From assembly GCA_964652475.1 (NCBI GenBank), contig CAZZCK010000003.1:1-64000 (forward strand): 64,000 nt of DNA, given 5' to 3'. Source of the stretch: QFOX01 sp964652475 (GTDB lineage Bacteria > Pseudomonadota > Alphaproteobacteria > Rickettsiales > UBA3002). A program made the position numbers and the translations under genes. How positions within the stretch are numbered: the first letter of the stretch is position 1; every line of letters begins with the position of its first letter. Shown here one piece after another: positions 1-8,809 of this stretch. Under the pieces are notes generated by a model. That model saw only the letters and a program-made list of their open reading frames with translations, did no database searches and was not told where the DNA came from.

Positions 1-86
1 TTGAGAATTGAATTGAGGAAATGAAGAATTGAAGAGTTGAAGAAAAGCGACTAACTCATTCCTCAATTCTTCAATTCTTCAATTCG
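1..86. repeat. Short-word hairpin element upstream of glpX
   Basis: The left part (1-44) is made of GAATTGAA/GAGTTGAA-like words. The right part (59-85) is made of CTTCAATT words, its reverse complement. They can fold into a long imperfect hairpin with a loop near 45-58. The glpX ribosome binding site (GGAG at 91-94) follows directly, so the hairpin would lie in the leader. It belongs to the same class as the elements at 2312, 2642, 4779, 18295 and 22569. Confidence 0.6.
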
Positions 87-100
87 TTTCGGAGAAACAC

Positions 101-1065
101 ATGACCCAACCCGCCTTCAACAATGATGCTCCGAGTAAAAGCTGGATCATGGATCGTAATTTTGCACTCGAAGCCGTGCGGGTGACCGAAGCCGCCGCGC
201 TGGCGAGTTCGCATTGGACGGGAAGGGGCCTTGAGAAAGACGCCGACCAGGCAGCCGTGAACGCGATGCGCGAAGCGCTGAACGGCATGACGATCGACGG
301 CACGGTGGTAATCGGCGAGGGCGAGCGCGACAAAGCGCCCATGCTTTATATCGGTGAAAAAGTCGGCACCGGCGAGGGGCCGCGGATTGACATTGCGCTC
401 GACCCGCTTGAGGGCACCACGCTGTGCGCGACCAGTGGCCCCAATTCGCTTGCCGTGGTGGCGATGGGTGAGCATGGCAGTTTCTTGCATGCGCCGGATG
501 TGTATATGGATAAAATCGCCGTCGGCGGCGGCTTGCCCGAGGGCGTGGTCGATATCGACGCCACCATTGCCGAGAATTTAAAGAACCTTGCCCGTGCAAA
601 AAATAAAGACATCGCTGAGCTAACGGTCGTGATTTTAAAACGTGACCGCCATGCCGAGAAAATCACTAAATTGCGCGAAGCCGGTTGTCGCGTGCAGCTC
701 ATCCCCGATGGTGACGTCGCGGGCGTGATCGCCACCGCAACGGCGATGACGGGGGTGGATATGTACCTGGGTATTGGTGGCGCGCCCGAAGGGGTGCTGG
801 CGGCTGCGGCGCTGCGCTGCATTGGCGGGCAAATGCAAGGGCGCTTGTTGTTCGATGGCGAGGATGAACAAAAGGAGCGGGCGCGGCGCATGGGCATCAC
901 CGATTTTAACCGCAACTACACCCTCACCGATATGGCGCGTGGCGATGTGATGTTCGCGGCGACTGGTGTGACGGATGGCAGCATGCTCAAAGGCGTCAAG
1001 CGCTGGCCGGGTGGTGCAAGCACTCACAGCATTGTGATGCGTAGCGCCACCGGCACCGTGCGGCG
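101..1065 (+). CDS. glpX: Class II fructose-1,6-bisphosphatase (3' end in gap)
   Basis: Hydrolyses fructose-1,6-bisphosphate to fructose-6-phosphate in gluconeogenesis; in this family some members also act on sedoheptulose bisphosphate. About 321 residues are visible, nearly the whole usual length of about 320-330. The metal/phosphate motif DPLEGT is at residues 101-106, preceded by the IGEGERDKAPML region typical of GlpX. The ATG at 101 has GGAG seven bases upstream. The reading frame runs into a 100-N gap at 1066. Sequence beyond the gap in this frame belongs to the opposite-strand prepilin gene and must not be joined to it. Confidence 0.93.
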
Positions 1066-1165
1066 NNNNNNNNNNNNNNNNNNNNNNNNNNNNNNNNNNN
1101 NNNNNNNNNNNNNNNNNNNNNNNNNNNNNNNNNNNNNNNNNNNNNNNNNNNNNNNNNNNNNNNNN
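1066..1165. other. Assembly gap (100 N)
   Basis: Exactly 100 N, the usual filler for a scaffold gap of unknown length. It hides the 3' ends of both glpX (plus strand) and the prepilin gene (minus strand). Confidence 0.98.
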
Positions 1166-1815
1166 TCGAGCTTGGTGTCGATATTCCAGGCTTCTTCGTT
1201 TTTCAAAAACCCATCATCCGCCCAGGTACCGGTGCCAGAACCCGCACCCACCCCCATCCAGTTCAGGTAGTTGATGTCAAACAAATGGCCGCTGAGCGAG
1301 GTTGGGGTATTGTTGATGTAGGTCAGCATCCATAGCGTGCGGCCAATGCGTCCGCGCGGCGCGTTGGCATCCGTCACATAATCGGCTGGCCCCGCCGGCC
1401 CTGCGTTGCCCGAATAGCTGCCCTCGACCAGCCCGGCGAGCGCCAATTGCCGCCAGGCTTGGAAGGATTCACCGGTGGCGCCAGCGCTTGTTGCATCGGC
1501 GATGATGCCGTCACCATTGCCGTCGCAGGTGCCGTTTGTCGCAAGTGCTGCCCCGCTATTGGTGACGCATCCAGGCGAGGTGGCGGTGCCGGCAAAGCGC
1601 CAAAAACGGGTGGCCTCCGCCATGTCGCCGGGCAGGGCGAAATATTTGTCACGAAAGGCGGCAACTGCGGTCGCATATCGCCCCGAATCGGTACTGATGC
1701 TGCGCAGTTCCGCCGCGCGGATGAGCGATTGGCCCGAAAGCACGCCGCCAGCAAGCAAGCCTAAAATGACCAGTACGATCGAGAGCTCGACGAGGGTAAA
1801 GCCGTTCGTTTTCAT
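1166..1815 (-). CDS. Prepilin-type N-methylation domain protein (C-terminus in gap)
   Basis: The N-terminus MKTNGFTLVELS is a class III signal. The prepilin peptidase would cut between Gly5 and Phe6, leaving Glu at mature position 5, followed by the hydrophobic helix up to about residue 28. The rest (about 190 visible residues) is Gly/Ala/Thr-rich, as in type II pseudopilins or minor type IV pilins. No pilus or secretion genes adjoin it, so its machine is unknown. The 3' end lies in the gap at 1066-1165. It is transcribed divergently from recJ, 73 bases away. Confidence 0.8.
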
Positions 1816-1888
1816 CCGCGCAGATTAGTTGAAATGCGACCACAATGCAACCTTGCTGCAAGCGGCGTCCCGGTGCATAAGAACGGCT

Positions 1889-3541
1889 ATGACGATTCCG
1901 CCTGCCACCACTGCTTCCACCTTGCTATGGGTGCCGCGTTACGACGATGCGCGCCTACCGCTCGCTATGGCGCAGCAGCATGGCATCAGCGAGCTGCTGG
2001 CGGGCCTTTTGGCCGGGCGTGGTGTCGCGCTCGATGCGGTGCCGCAGTTTTTGAACCCGACCCTTCGTGATTACCTGCCTGACCCCTTTCACCTGATCGA
2101 TATGGATAAGGCGGTTGCGCGGATCATGCTGGCGATGGAGCGCAAGGAAACCATCGCCGTCTTTGGCGATTACGATGTCGATGGTGCGACGAGCACGACG
2201 CTGCTGGTCAATTATTTCGCGCAGCTCGGTATCCATGTCATCCCCTACATCCCCGACCGGATGACCGAAGGCTACGGCCCGAATCTTGCGGCGTTTGAGA
2301 CGTTGATTGAAGGATTCAGGATTCGGGATTCGGGATTCAGGGAAGAAACGAATAACCCTATGGGCAACGCCACTACCAATCGATACGCTGCTTCCCCTGA
2401 ATCCTCTGGTCTCATCATCACCGTTGATTGCGGTACGCTCGCGCACGAACCAATTGCCTATGCGCAAAGCCAGGGGGTCGATGTGATCGTGCTCGATCAT
2501 CACGCCTCAAGCGGCGCATTGCCAAACGCCCATGCGGTCGTGAACCCCAACCGGGTTGATGAAGCATCTCCCCATACTAACCTCGCCGCAGTGGGGGTGA
2601 CGTTTTTGCTGCTCGTCGCGCTCAATGCGAAATTGAAGGAGGGAGGATTCAGGATTCAGGATTCGGGATTCAGGGAAGAAACGAATAACCCTACAGGCAA
2701 CGCGACTACTAATCGATACGCTGCTCCCCCTGAATCGCGAATCCGGAATCCTGAATCCTCATTACCCAACCTCCTATCCATGCTCGACCTTGTCGCCCTT
2801 GGCACGGTGTGCGACGTGATGACGCTCGTGGGATTGAACCGCGCCTTGGTGGCGCAGGGCCTAAAGGTGATGGCGCAACGGCGCAATATGGGCCTCGCGC
2901 TATTAGCGGATGTGGCGCGTATGGATGAGGCGCCCAACGTGTATCATCTGGGTTTTCTCCTCGGCCCACGCATCAATGCCGGTGGCCGCGTCGGCAAATC
3001 GGGCTTGGGGGTTGAGCTGCTGACCACCCATGATACGCATGAGGCCGCACGTATCGCCGCACTACTCGACACCCATAACCGCGAGCGCCAGGCGATCGAG
3101 GCCGGGGTCCTTGAACAAGCGCTCAGCCTTGCTGAACAGCAGCGCAACCTGCCGGTCATTATGGTGGCGGGCACCGGCTGGCATCCGGGGGTGATCGGCA
3201 TTGTCGCGGGCCGTTTGAAGGAGCAATATAACCGCCCGGCGATTGTCCTCGCGCTCGATGGCGGCGTCGGCAAAGCCTCGGCGCGCAGTGTCGCGGGGGT
3301 GGATATGGGGGCGGCGGTGCATGCCGCGATGGCGCAGGGGCTGATCACGGTCGGTGGTGGGCATGCGATGGCCGCGGGCTTCACCGTCGATGAAAGCAAG
3401 CTNNNNNNNNNNNNNNNNNNNNNNNNNNNNNNNNNNNNNNNNNNNNNNNNNNNNNNNNNNNNNNNNNNNNNNNNNNNNNNNNNNNNNNNNNNNNNNNNNN
3501 NNCAGTTCATGATCGAGGATGTGGGCAAAGTGAGTGGTTAG
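1889..3541 (+). CDS. recJ: Single-stranded-DNA exonuclease RecJ with two in-frame repeat insertions
   Basis: 5'-3' single-strand exonuclease of the DHH phosphoesterase family, used in recombination and mismatch repair. Motif DYDVDG (near residue 95), TVDCG and LDHH (near residue 208) and the DHHA1 segment RINAGGR are all present. Two stretches, residues about 142-173 and 252-291, have no counterpart in RecJ family proteins. Both encode the same repeat peptide (GFRIxDSGFREETNNP...), and they fall in loops between conserved strands. A 100-N gap (3403-3502) hides part of the C-terminal domain. The residues after it (QFMIEDVG) fit a RecJ C-terminus. ATG 1889 is chosen because homology begins there; the frame is open further upstream to 1829. 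Confidence 0.9.
   Translation: MTIPPATTASTLLWVPRYDDARLPLAMAQQHGISELLAGLLAGRGVALDAVPQFLNPTLRDYLPDPFHLIDMDKAVARIMLAMERKETIAVFGDYDVDGATSTTLLVNYFAQLGIHVIPYIPDRMTEGYGPNLAAFETLIEGFRIRDSGFREETNNPMGNATTNRYAASPESSGLIITVDCGTLAHEPIAYAQSQGVDVIVLDHHASSGALPNAHAVVNPNRVDEASPHTNLAAVGVTFLLLVALNAKLKEGGFRIQDSGFREETNNPTGNATTNRYAAPPESRIRNPESSLPNLLSMLDLVALGTVCDVMTLVGLNRALVAQGLKVMAQRRNMGLALLADVARMDEAPNVYHLGFLLGPRINAGGRVGKSGLGVELLTTHDTHEAARIAALLDTHNRERQAIEAGVLEQALSLAEQQRNLPVIMVAGTGWHPGVIGIVAGRLKEQYNRPAIVLALDGGVGKASARSVAGVDMGAAVHAAMAQGLITVGGGHAMAAGFTVDESKXXXXXXXXXXXXXXXXXXXXXXXXXXXXXXXXXXQFMIEDVGKVSG
2312..2407. repeat. In-frame palindromic repeat element, copy 1 (in recJ)
   Basis: Starts with tandem 7-base words (GGATTCA, GGATTCG, GGATTCG, GGATTCA) and ends with CTTCCCCTGAATCC, which pairs with GGGATTCAGGGAAG at 2331-2344. 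The core between them is shared with the copy at 2642-2761: over 78 aligned bases I count 5 mismatches. The length is a multiple of three and there is no stop in the recJ frame, so the host gene stays open. Confidence 0.85.
2642..2761. repeat. In-frame palindromic repeat element, copy 2 (in recJ)
   Basis: Same core as the copy at 2312-2407, but with a longer right arm (CTGAATCGCGAATCCGG then AATCCTGAATCC). This arm is the reverse complement of the left GGATTCAGGATTC words. It adds 40 residues to RecJ between the DHH motif region and the conserved LPNLLSMLDLVALGTV segment. Confidence 0.85.
3403..3502. other. Assembly gap (100 N) inside recJ
   Basis: Exactly 100 N, true length unknown. The frame happens to continue across it, but the number of missing RecJ residues cannot be known. 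Confidence 0.98.
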
Positions 3542-3756
3542 AATCGTGATCCGTTGGTCCTTCGTGCTCAAGCCGAAGGGGACATGATTACCCATGGCAG
3601 CTCTGACCTTTGCTCATGGCACTTGGCTACATCGATGGGGTATGCGTGTCCCCTGTGATCTGTGTCTCCTACCTCAAATCACCGACCAACGGATCATCGG
3701 ACTATTACCCGACTTCCCTCTTTTACCGCACGCATAACCCGTCTATAACCACGCGC

Positions 3757-4779
3757 ATGACGTATGACACATCCGTACCCAGGCTCACGATTCCCGCCAC
3801 CATGCGGGCCATGGCGATTGCGCAGAAACAGCTGGTGGGCACCAGCCTTGCCACCCCGCGCCCGAGGGCGGGTGAGCTCTTGATTCGTGTGGCCTATGCC
3901 GGTGTCAACCGCGCGGATATAATGCAGATCGACGGCCATTACCCGCCCCCGATCGGCGCTACCCCTTTGCCGGGCCTCGAGGTTTCGGGTTGGGTTGTGG
4001 CGCTGGGCGAAGGGGTAAGTGGTGTTGCGGTGGGCGATGAAGTTTGCGCCCTGCTCAGCGGTGGCGGCTATGCCGAGTTTGCCGTCGCCTCGGCAGGACA
4101 AGTGCTTCAACTCCCCAAAGGAATCGGCCTGAAAGCCGCTGCGAGTTTACCCGAAGCTGCGGCAACGGGCATGATGGCATTGGTCGAGGAAGGCCGGCTT
4201 AGCACGGGTGAGCGGGTGCTGATCCATGGTGGCGCATCCGGTGTGGGCATCCTCATGACGCAGATCGCAACATACCTCGGCGGGGAGGTGTTTGCGACCG
4301 TAAATGGTGCACAAAAAGCTGAATTTATTAAGCAATTCAACATCACCCCGATCGATTGCCGCCTCGCACCGTTTGGTGAACAACTCATGGCGCGTACCCA
4401 AAATGAGGGGGTCGACCTGATCATCGACACACTTGGCGGGCCGCAATTAGCCAATCATTTAAGGCTGTTACGCCCCGGTGGGCGGCTCATTAGCCTGGCG
4501 ATGCTCGAGGGCAGCGAAATCGCCGATGGCACGAAAATGACGCGGCTGGTGCTGAATGGCCTGACCTGGCGGGGGGCCACGCTTCGCAGCCGTAGTGACG
4601 ATAAAAAAGCGGCCCTGATGAAAAAAACTTACGAAAAACTATGGCCGGCGCTCGAAAAAGGCGCCATAAAACCGCATATTGATGGCGTTTTTACCCTCAA
4701 TGACGCGAAAAAAGCGCTGAATCGCATGCAAGAACGCTTGCATATGGGCAAGATTCTACTAGAAGTAGCGCCGAAATAA
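3757..4779 (+). CDS. NAD(P)H-quinone oxidoreductase, zinc-independent MDR family
   Basis: 340-residue medium-chain dehydrogenase of the quinone reductase/PIG3 type, expected to use NADPH to reduce quinones or enones in the cytosol. It has the N-terminal GroES-like half (GVNRADIMQIDGHYPPP), then the Rossmann nucleotide-binding motif in VLIHGGASGVGILMTQIA. The zinc-ligand pattern of alcohol dehydrogenases is absent. ATG 3757 is chosen because family similarity begins just after it. The frame is open upstream to 3610, but that part looks non-coding. The 215 bases before the start contain nothing I recognise. Confidence 0.85.
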   Translation: MTYDTSVPRLTIPATMRAMAIAQKQLVGTSLATPRPRAGELLIRVAYAGVNRADIMQIDGHYPPPIGATPLPGLEVSGWVVALGEGVSGVAVGDEVCALLSGGGYAEFAVASAGQVLQLPKGIGLKAAASLPEAAATGMMALVEEGRLSTGERVLIHGGASGVGILMTQIATYLGGEVFATVNGAQKAEFIKQFNITPIDCRLAPFGEQLMARTQNEGVDLIIDTLGGPQLANHLRLLRPGGRLISLAMLEGSEIADGTKMTRLVLNGLTWRGATLRSRSDDKKAALMKKTYEKLWPALEKGAIKPHIDGVFTLNDAKKALNRMQERLHMGKILLEVAPK

Positions 4780-4849
4780 GGTTCTGGGTTCTAGGTTCTG
4801 GGTGCTAGTTAAATTCTGCTTTCACCACCACCCAGCACCTAGCACCTTA
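4779..4849. repeat. Short-word hairpin element between quinone reductase and trcR
   Basis: The left arm is tandem 7-base words (GGTTCTG, GGTTCTA, GGTTCTG, GGTGCTA). The right arm CACCCAGCACCTAGCACCTT (4829-4848) is its near-perfect reverse complement. It begins at the last base of the upstream stop codon and ends before the trcR ribosome binding site, so it fills nearly the whole 89-base spacer. Confidence 0.75.
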
Positions 4850-4868
4850 AAATTACGGAGTTTATGAT

Positions 4869-5447
4869 ATGGCCACGCCACTCATGCCCAAAGCCACCGC
4901 TGTCTGGCTTGTTGAAAACACCACGCTCACCTTTGAGCAGGTCGCCGATTTTTGCGGCATGCACCCGCTTGAGATTCAAGGCATCGCCGATGGCGAAGTG
5001 GCGACCGGTATCATGGGCCAAAACCCGATTGAAGCGGGCGAGCTTGAGGCCGCCGAAATCGAGAAGGCCACGGCGGATGAAGGCTATCGCATGGTGATGG
5101 CGAGCCACGCCATCGCCCATATGAAAATGGCTGGCAGCAAGAAGAAAGGCGCGCGTTACACCCCCGTCGCCCGCCGCCAGGATAAGCCCGAGGCGATTGC
5201 CTATATCCTCAAAAACCACCCCTATATTCCGGATTCGCAAATCATCAAATTGATTGGTACGACGAAAAAAACCATCGAGTCGATCAAGGAGCGCACGCAC
5301 TGGAATATTGCCAATATCAAGCCCAAAGACCCGGTGTTGCTTGGCCTATGCATGCAAACCAGCCTCGATGCGGTGGCGAGTAAATTCCGCCCCGCCGGTG
5401 CCGCCATCGCCGCTGCCGAGGACGATTCCGACTCCAGCGCAGCGTAA
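4869..5447 (+). CDS. trcR: Cell cycle transcriptional regulator TrcR (DUF1013)
   Basis: 192 residues matching the alphaproteobacterial DUF1013 family. Recognisable stretches are WLVENTTLTFEQVADFCGMH near the N-terminus and ARYTPVARRQDKPEAIAY near residue 100. The segment around residues 120-140 (YIPDSQIIKLIGTTKKTIES) looks like a helix-turn-helix. The family is annotated as a cell-cycle transcriptional regulator; its targets here are unknown. ACGGAG stands 8 bases before the ATG. The last 20 residues are Ala/Asp/Ser-rich and probably disordered. hldE starts 9 bases later, so the two may be co-transcribed. Confidence 0.88.
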   Translation: MATPLMPKATAVWLVENTTLTFEQVADFCGMHPLEIQGIADGEVATGIMGQNPIEAGELEAAEIEKATADEGYRMVMASHAIAHMKMAGSKKKGARYTPVARRQDKPEAIAYILKNHPYIPDSQIIKLIGTTKKTIESIKERTHWNIANIKPKDPVLLGLCMQTSLDAVASKFRPAGAAIAAAEDDSDSSAA

Positions 5448-5456
5448 GCACGCGCC

Positions 5457-6923
5457 ATGAGCAGCGCCACCGACCTCACCCGCGTGCTTGATCGTCTGGT
5501 CGACATACGGGTATTGTGCATTGGCGACATCATGCTCGACCGTTTCATCTATGGCTCGGTGGCGCGAATCTCGCCCGAGGCACCGATTCCGATTTTCACC
5601 GCCGTGCGCGAAGAGCGTATGCTGGGTGGTGCGGGCAATGTGGTACGTAATTTACTGTCGCTTGGTGCATCCGCCTCGTTTGCGGCCGTCATTGGTGATG
5701 ATGCGGTCGGCACCCAGCTGACCACGCTGGTGGGTGTGGAATCGCAGCTTGTGCCTTACCTTCTGACCGAACGTGGGCGCATCAGTACCAAAAAAACCCG
5801 CTATGTCGCAAACTCGCAGCAACTTTTGCGTTCGGATAGCGAAACCAGCGCTGCCATCCACGACGATACTGCGACTAAGATCCTCGCACTGATGCTGCCC
5901 GAACTCGCCAAGCATGACGCGGTGATTCTCTCGGATTATGGCAAGGGCGTGCTCACCCCTGCCATGTGCCGCGCGATCATTGATGCGGCGAATGCTGCCG
6001 CTATCCCCGTATTTGTCGACCCCAAAGCCCGTGACGTTTCTATCTATGCGGGGGCAACCGTACTCAGCCCCAACGTCAAGGAGCTGGCGCTTGCCGCCGG
6101 TGTTGATGGCTTCGCAAATGATGATGCACTGGTGGCTGCTGCAAGCGCCCTCGCGCGCACCCACCGCTTTACCTATGTGCTCACCACCCGTGGTGAGCGG
6201 GGGATGACATTGGTCGATGCGAACGGTCTCATCGCCCATGTCGATGCGACAGCCAGCGAAGTGTTCGATGTTTCGGGTGCGGGGGATACGGTGATTGCGA
6301 CCTTGGCTGCGACCCATGCCGCAGGTGCGACCATGGCGCAAGCCACCGAACTGGCGAACCTCGCCGGCGGCATTGTCGTCAGCCGTTTGGGCACGGCAGT
6401 GGTGCATCGCAGCGATCTCATCGCCGCGACCTACACCCAACGCGCGGTCGCGCTTCAGCAGAAAATTCTGCCACGTGATACGGCGCAGGCGATGGTCATG
6501 AGCTGGCAACGCGAGGGCTTGCGCGTTGGCTTCACCAATGGCTGTTTCGATATCATGCATGCCGGGCATATCAGCCTGTTGATGGATGCGCGCGCCGAGT
6601 GCGACAAACTCATCGTCGCGTTGAATACGGATGATTCGGTGCGCCGCTTGAAAGGCGCGACCCGGCCCGTGAATGCCGAGATAGACCGCGCCCAGGTGCT
6701 TGCTGCCCTTGGCTGTGTCGATGCTGTGGTGCTGTTCGATGAGGATACGCCGCTTACACTTCTTGAGCATCTCAGGCCCAATGTGCTGATGAAAGGCGCC
6801 GATTACACCAAGGAGCAGGTGGTGGGCTGGCAGCTGGTGGAATCCTATGGCGGGTGCGTAAAACTGTTGGCCCTCAAGGATGGCTACAGCACCACCGGCA
6901 TCATCGCACGCATGCAGGCGTGA
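5457..6923 (+). CDS. hldE: Bifunctional heptose-7-phosphate kinase / heptose-1-phosphate adenylyltransferase
   Basis: 488 residues, the full-length fusion. The N-terminal PfkB/ribokinase-type kinase (about 1-320) has the anion-hole signature DVSGAGDTV. The C-terminal cytidylyltransferase-type domain (about 345-488) has TNGCFDIMHAGHISLL. It makes ADP-heptose for the lipopolysaccharide inner core, so this organism most likely has a heptose-containing LPS. This agrees with a lipid A deacylase at the end of the window. No other heptose genes adjoin. Confidence 0.95.
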   Translation: MSSATDLTRVLDRLVDIRVLCIGDIMLDRFIYGSVARISPEAPIPIFTAVREERMLGGAGNVVRNLLSLGASASFAAVIGDDAVGTQLTTLVGVESQLVPYLLTERGRISTKKTRYVANSQQLLRSDSETSAAIHDDTATKILALMLPELAKHDAVILSDYGKGVLTPAMCRAIIDAANAAAIPVFVDPKARDVSIYAGATVLSPNVKELALAAGVDGFANDDALVAAASALARTHRFTYVLTTRGERGMTLVDANGLIAHVDATASEVFDVSGAGDTVIATLAATHAAGATMAQATELANLAGGIVVSRLGTAVVHRSDLIAATYTQRAVALQQKILPRDTAQAMVMSWQREGLRVGFTNGCFDIMHAGHISLLMDARAECDKLIVALNTDDSVRRLKGATRPVNAEIDRAQVLAALGCVDAVVLFDEDTPLTLLEHLRPNVLMKGADYTKEQVVGWQLVESYGGCVKLLALKDGYSTTGIIARMQA

Positions 6924-6993
6924 GCACGATCTTGTGCCCAACGCATTTTCTATTATAACGAGGCACTAAGCACTACCAACCAGGCACCATTCT

Positions 6994-8715
6994 ATGACCA
7001 AAACCTACGGTAAATCGAAACTTGTTTCTCGCCATGTCACCGAGGGCCATGCCCGCGCACCCCACCGCAGCTACCTCTATGCGATGGGGCTGGGTGAAGC
7101 GCAGATCAATGCGCCGTTGGTCGGGGTCGCCACCACCTGGAACGAAGCCGCACCCTGCAACATTACGTTGGCACGCCAAGCCCAAGTCGTGAAGAAGGGG
7201 GTGAGTGCTGCCGGTGGCACACCCCGTGAGTTCACGACCATCACCGTGACCGACGGCATCGCCATGGGCCACCAAGGCATGAAGTCAAGCCTCGTCAGCC
7301 GCGAAGTGATCGCCGATTCGGTCGAGCTCACCATGCGCGGCCATTGCTACGATGCGATGGTGGGCCTCGCGGGTTGCGACAAATCGCTGCCTGGCCTGAT
7401 GATGTCGATGGTACGCCTCAATGTGCCCAGCGTGTTCATCTATGGCGGATCGATTTTGCCCGGTAAATATAACGGGCGCGACGTGACGGTGGTCGATGTG
7501 TTTGAGGGCGTGGGGCAGGTGGATGCCGGGAAAATGACCCTGGCCGAACTCAAAAAGCTCGAGCAAGTGGCCTGCCCCTCGGGCGGCTCCTGCGGCGGGC
7601 AATTCACCGCTAACACCATGGCCTGCGTCAGCGAGGCGATTGGCTTGGCGCTGCCCGGTTCGGCGGGTGCACCAGCCCCCTATGAATCGCGCGATCGCTT
7701 CGCCTTTGATTCGGGTGCGGCGGTGATGAGCCTCATCAAACACAAAATCCGCCCGCGCGATATTGTCACGCGCAAGGCGCTTGAAAATGCGGCAGCGGTG
7801 GTTGCGGCCACCGGGGGCTCGACCAATGCGGCGCTGCATTTGCCAGCACTTGCCCACGAAGCGGGGATCGATTTTGACATGCATGCCGTCGGCAAAATTT
7901 TCAAACGCACGCCCTATATCGCCGACCTCATGCCCGGAGGCAAATACACCGCCTATGATCTCTATGGCGTCGGTGGGGTCGAGGTGGTGATGAAAACCCT
8001 GCTCGATGGCGGTTTTTTGCATGGTGACTGCATGACCGTGACCGGCAAAACCATTGCCCAGAATTTGAAGCCGGTGAAATTCCCGCGCGAGCAAAACGTG
8101 GTCTATCATTATAGCAAACCGATTCGCCGTGAAGGTGGCGTTGTCACCCTCAAAGGCAACCTCGCACCCGAGGGCGCGATCGTCAAAGTGGCGGGCTTGA
8201 AGAGCCTCACATTCACGGGCCCCGCGCGCTGTTTTGATTGCGAGGAGGATGCTTTCGCCGCCGTGAAAGCCAAAAAATATAAAGCGGGGGATGTGATCGT
8301 CATCCGCTACGAAGGGCCCAAAGGTGGCCCTGGCATGCGCGAAATGCTGAGTACCACCGCCGCACTTTACGGCCAGGGAGTGGGCGATAAAGTAGCGCTG
8401 ATTACGGATGGGCGTTTTTCGGGTGGCACGCGTGGTTTCTGCATCGGCCATGTCGGCCCCGAGGCGGCGGTCGGTGGCCCGATTGCCCTGCTCAAGGATG
8501 GTGATGTGATTACCATTGATGCGACCAAAGGCACTATTTCCGTGGCGCTTACCGCGAAGGAACTAGAGGCCCGTCGCGCCAAGTGGAAACCACGCGCGAC
8601 CGATTATAACTCCGGCGCGCTGTGGAAATACGCGCAAACCGTCGGTAGCGCCGAGCATGGCGCGGTGACGCACCCCGGTGCGGCAGCGGAAACCCATGTG
8701 TTCGCGGATATCTGA
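6994..8715 (+). CDS. ilvD: Dihydroxy-acid dehydratase
   Basis: 573 residues. Converts 2,3-dihydroxy-3-methylbutanoate (and its isoleucine-pathway homologue) to the 2-oxoacid, the step before valine and isoleucine and towards leucine. Cluster-ligand and active-site motifs are visible: GLAGCDKSLPG, and CPSGGSCGGQFTANTMACV. The C-terminal swivelling domain has TDGRFSGGTRGFCIGH. The start has only a weak AGG upstream. A run of GCACTA words at 6953-6968 in the leader resembles half of a hairpin element. Its products, branched 2-oxoacids, are the class of substrate the E1/E2 enzymes at 42988-45990 could use. Confidence 0.95.
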   Translation: MTKTYGKSKLVSRHVTEGHARAPHRSYLYAMGLGEAQINAPLVGVATTWNEAAPCNITLARQAQVVKKGVSAAGGTPREFTTITVTDGIAMGHQGMKSSLVSREVIADSVELTMRGHCYDAMVGLAGCDKSLPGLMMSMVRLNVPSVFIYGGSILPGKYNGRDVTVVDVFEGVGQVDAGKMTLAELKKLEQVACPSGGSCGGQFTANTMACVSEAIGLALPGSAGAPAPYESRDRFAFDSGAAVMSLIKHKIRPRDIVTRKALENAAAVVAATGGSTNAALHLPALAHEAGIDFDMHAVGKIFKRTPYIADLMPGGKYTAYDLYGVGGVEVVMKTLLDGGFLHGDCMTVTGKTIAQNLKPVKFPREQNVVYHYSKPIRREGGVVTLKGNLAPEGAIVKVAGLKSLTFTGPARCFDCEEDAFAAVKAKKYKAGDVIVIRYEGPKGGPGMREMLSTTAALYGQGVGDKVALITDGRFSGGTRGFCIGHVGPEAAVGGPIALLKDGDVITIDATKGTISVALTAKELEARRAKWKPRATDYNSGALWKYAQTVGSAEHGAVTHPGAAAETHVFADI

Positions 8716-8718
8716 CTG

Positions 8719-8786
8719 GACATACCAGCGAAAGCTGGCATCCAGCGCTGTGTATTGTACTGGATATCGGCTTTCGCAACTATCAC
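8719..8786. repeat. Palindromic intergenic repeat
   Basis: GCGAAAGCTGGCATCCAG and CTGGATATCGGCTTTCGC are inverted copies with about 3 mismatches in 18. The sequence resembles the widespread proteobacterial intergenic palindromes of the form CCAGCTTTCGCTGG. It sits between ilvD and the carbonic anhydrase gene and could form a transcript hairpin. Confidence 0.6.
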
Positions 8787-8809
8787 ACATAGTGTAATCA
8801 CGAGGAACG

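Noticed and set aside
1066..1270. Continuation of the glpX reading frame beyond the gap
   Set aside because: The sequence after the gap codes on the other strand for the prepilin; the open frame across N is an artefact of filler length.
2312..2761. CRISPR array in recJ
   Set aside because: Only two copies, of different length, with coding sequence between them and no spacer-like regularity; they are palindromic insertions.
5652..6941. 429-codon open frame on the minus strand opposite hldE
   Set aside because: It is antisense to a full-length conserved enzyme, has no family features, and is rich in His/Arg/Gly as expected for a shadow frame in GC-rich DNA.
6953..6990. Full hairpin element upstream of ilvD
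   Set aside because: Only one side with GCACTA words is present; no matching inverted arm could be found, so it is mentioned only as a possible half copy.
7285..8451. 388-codon open frame opposite ilvD
   Set aside because: Antisense shadow of a strongly conserved gene; no motif or ribosome binding site.
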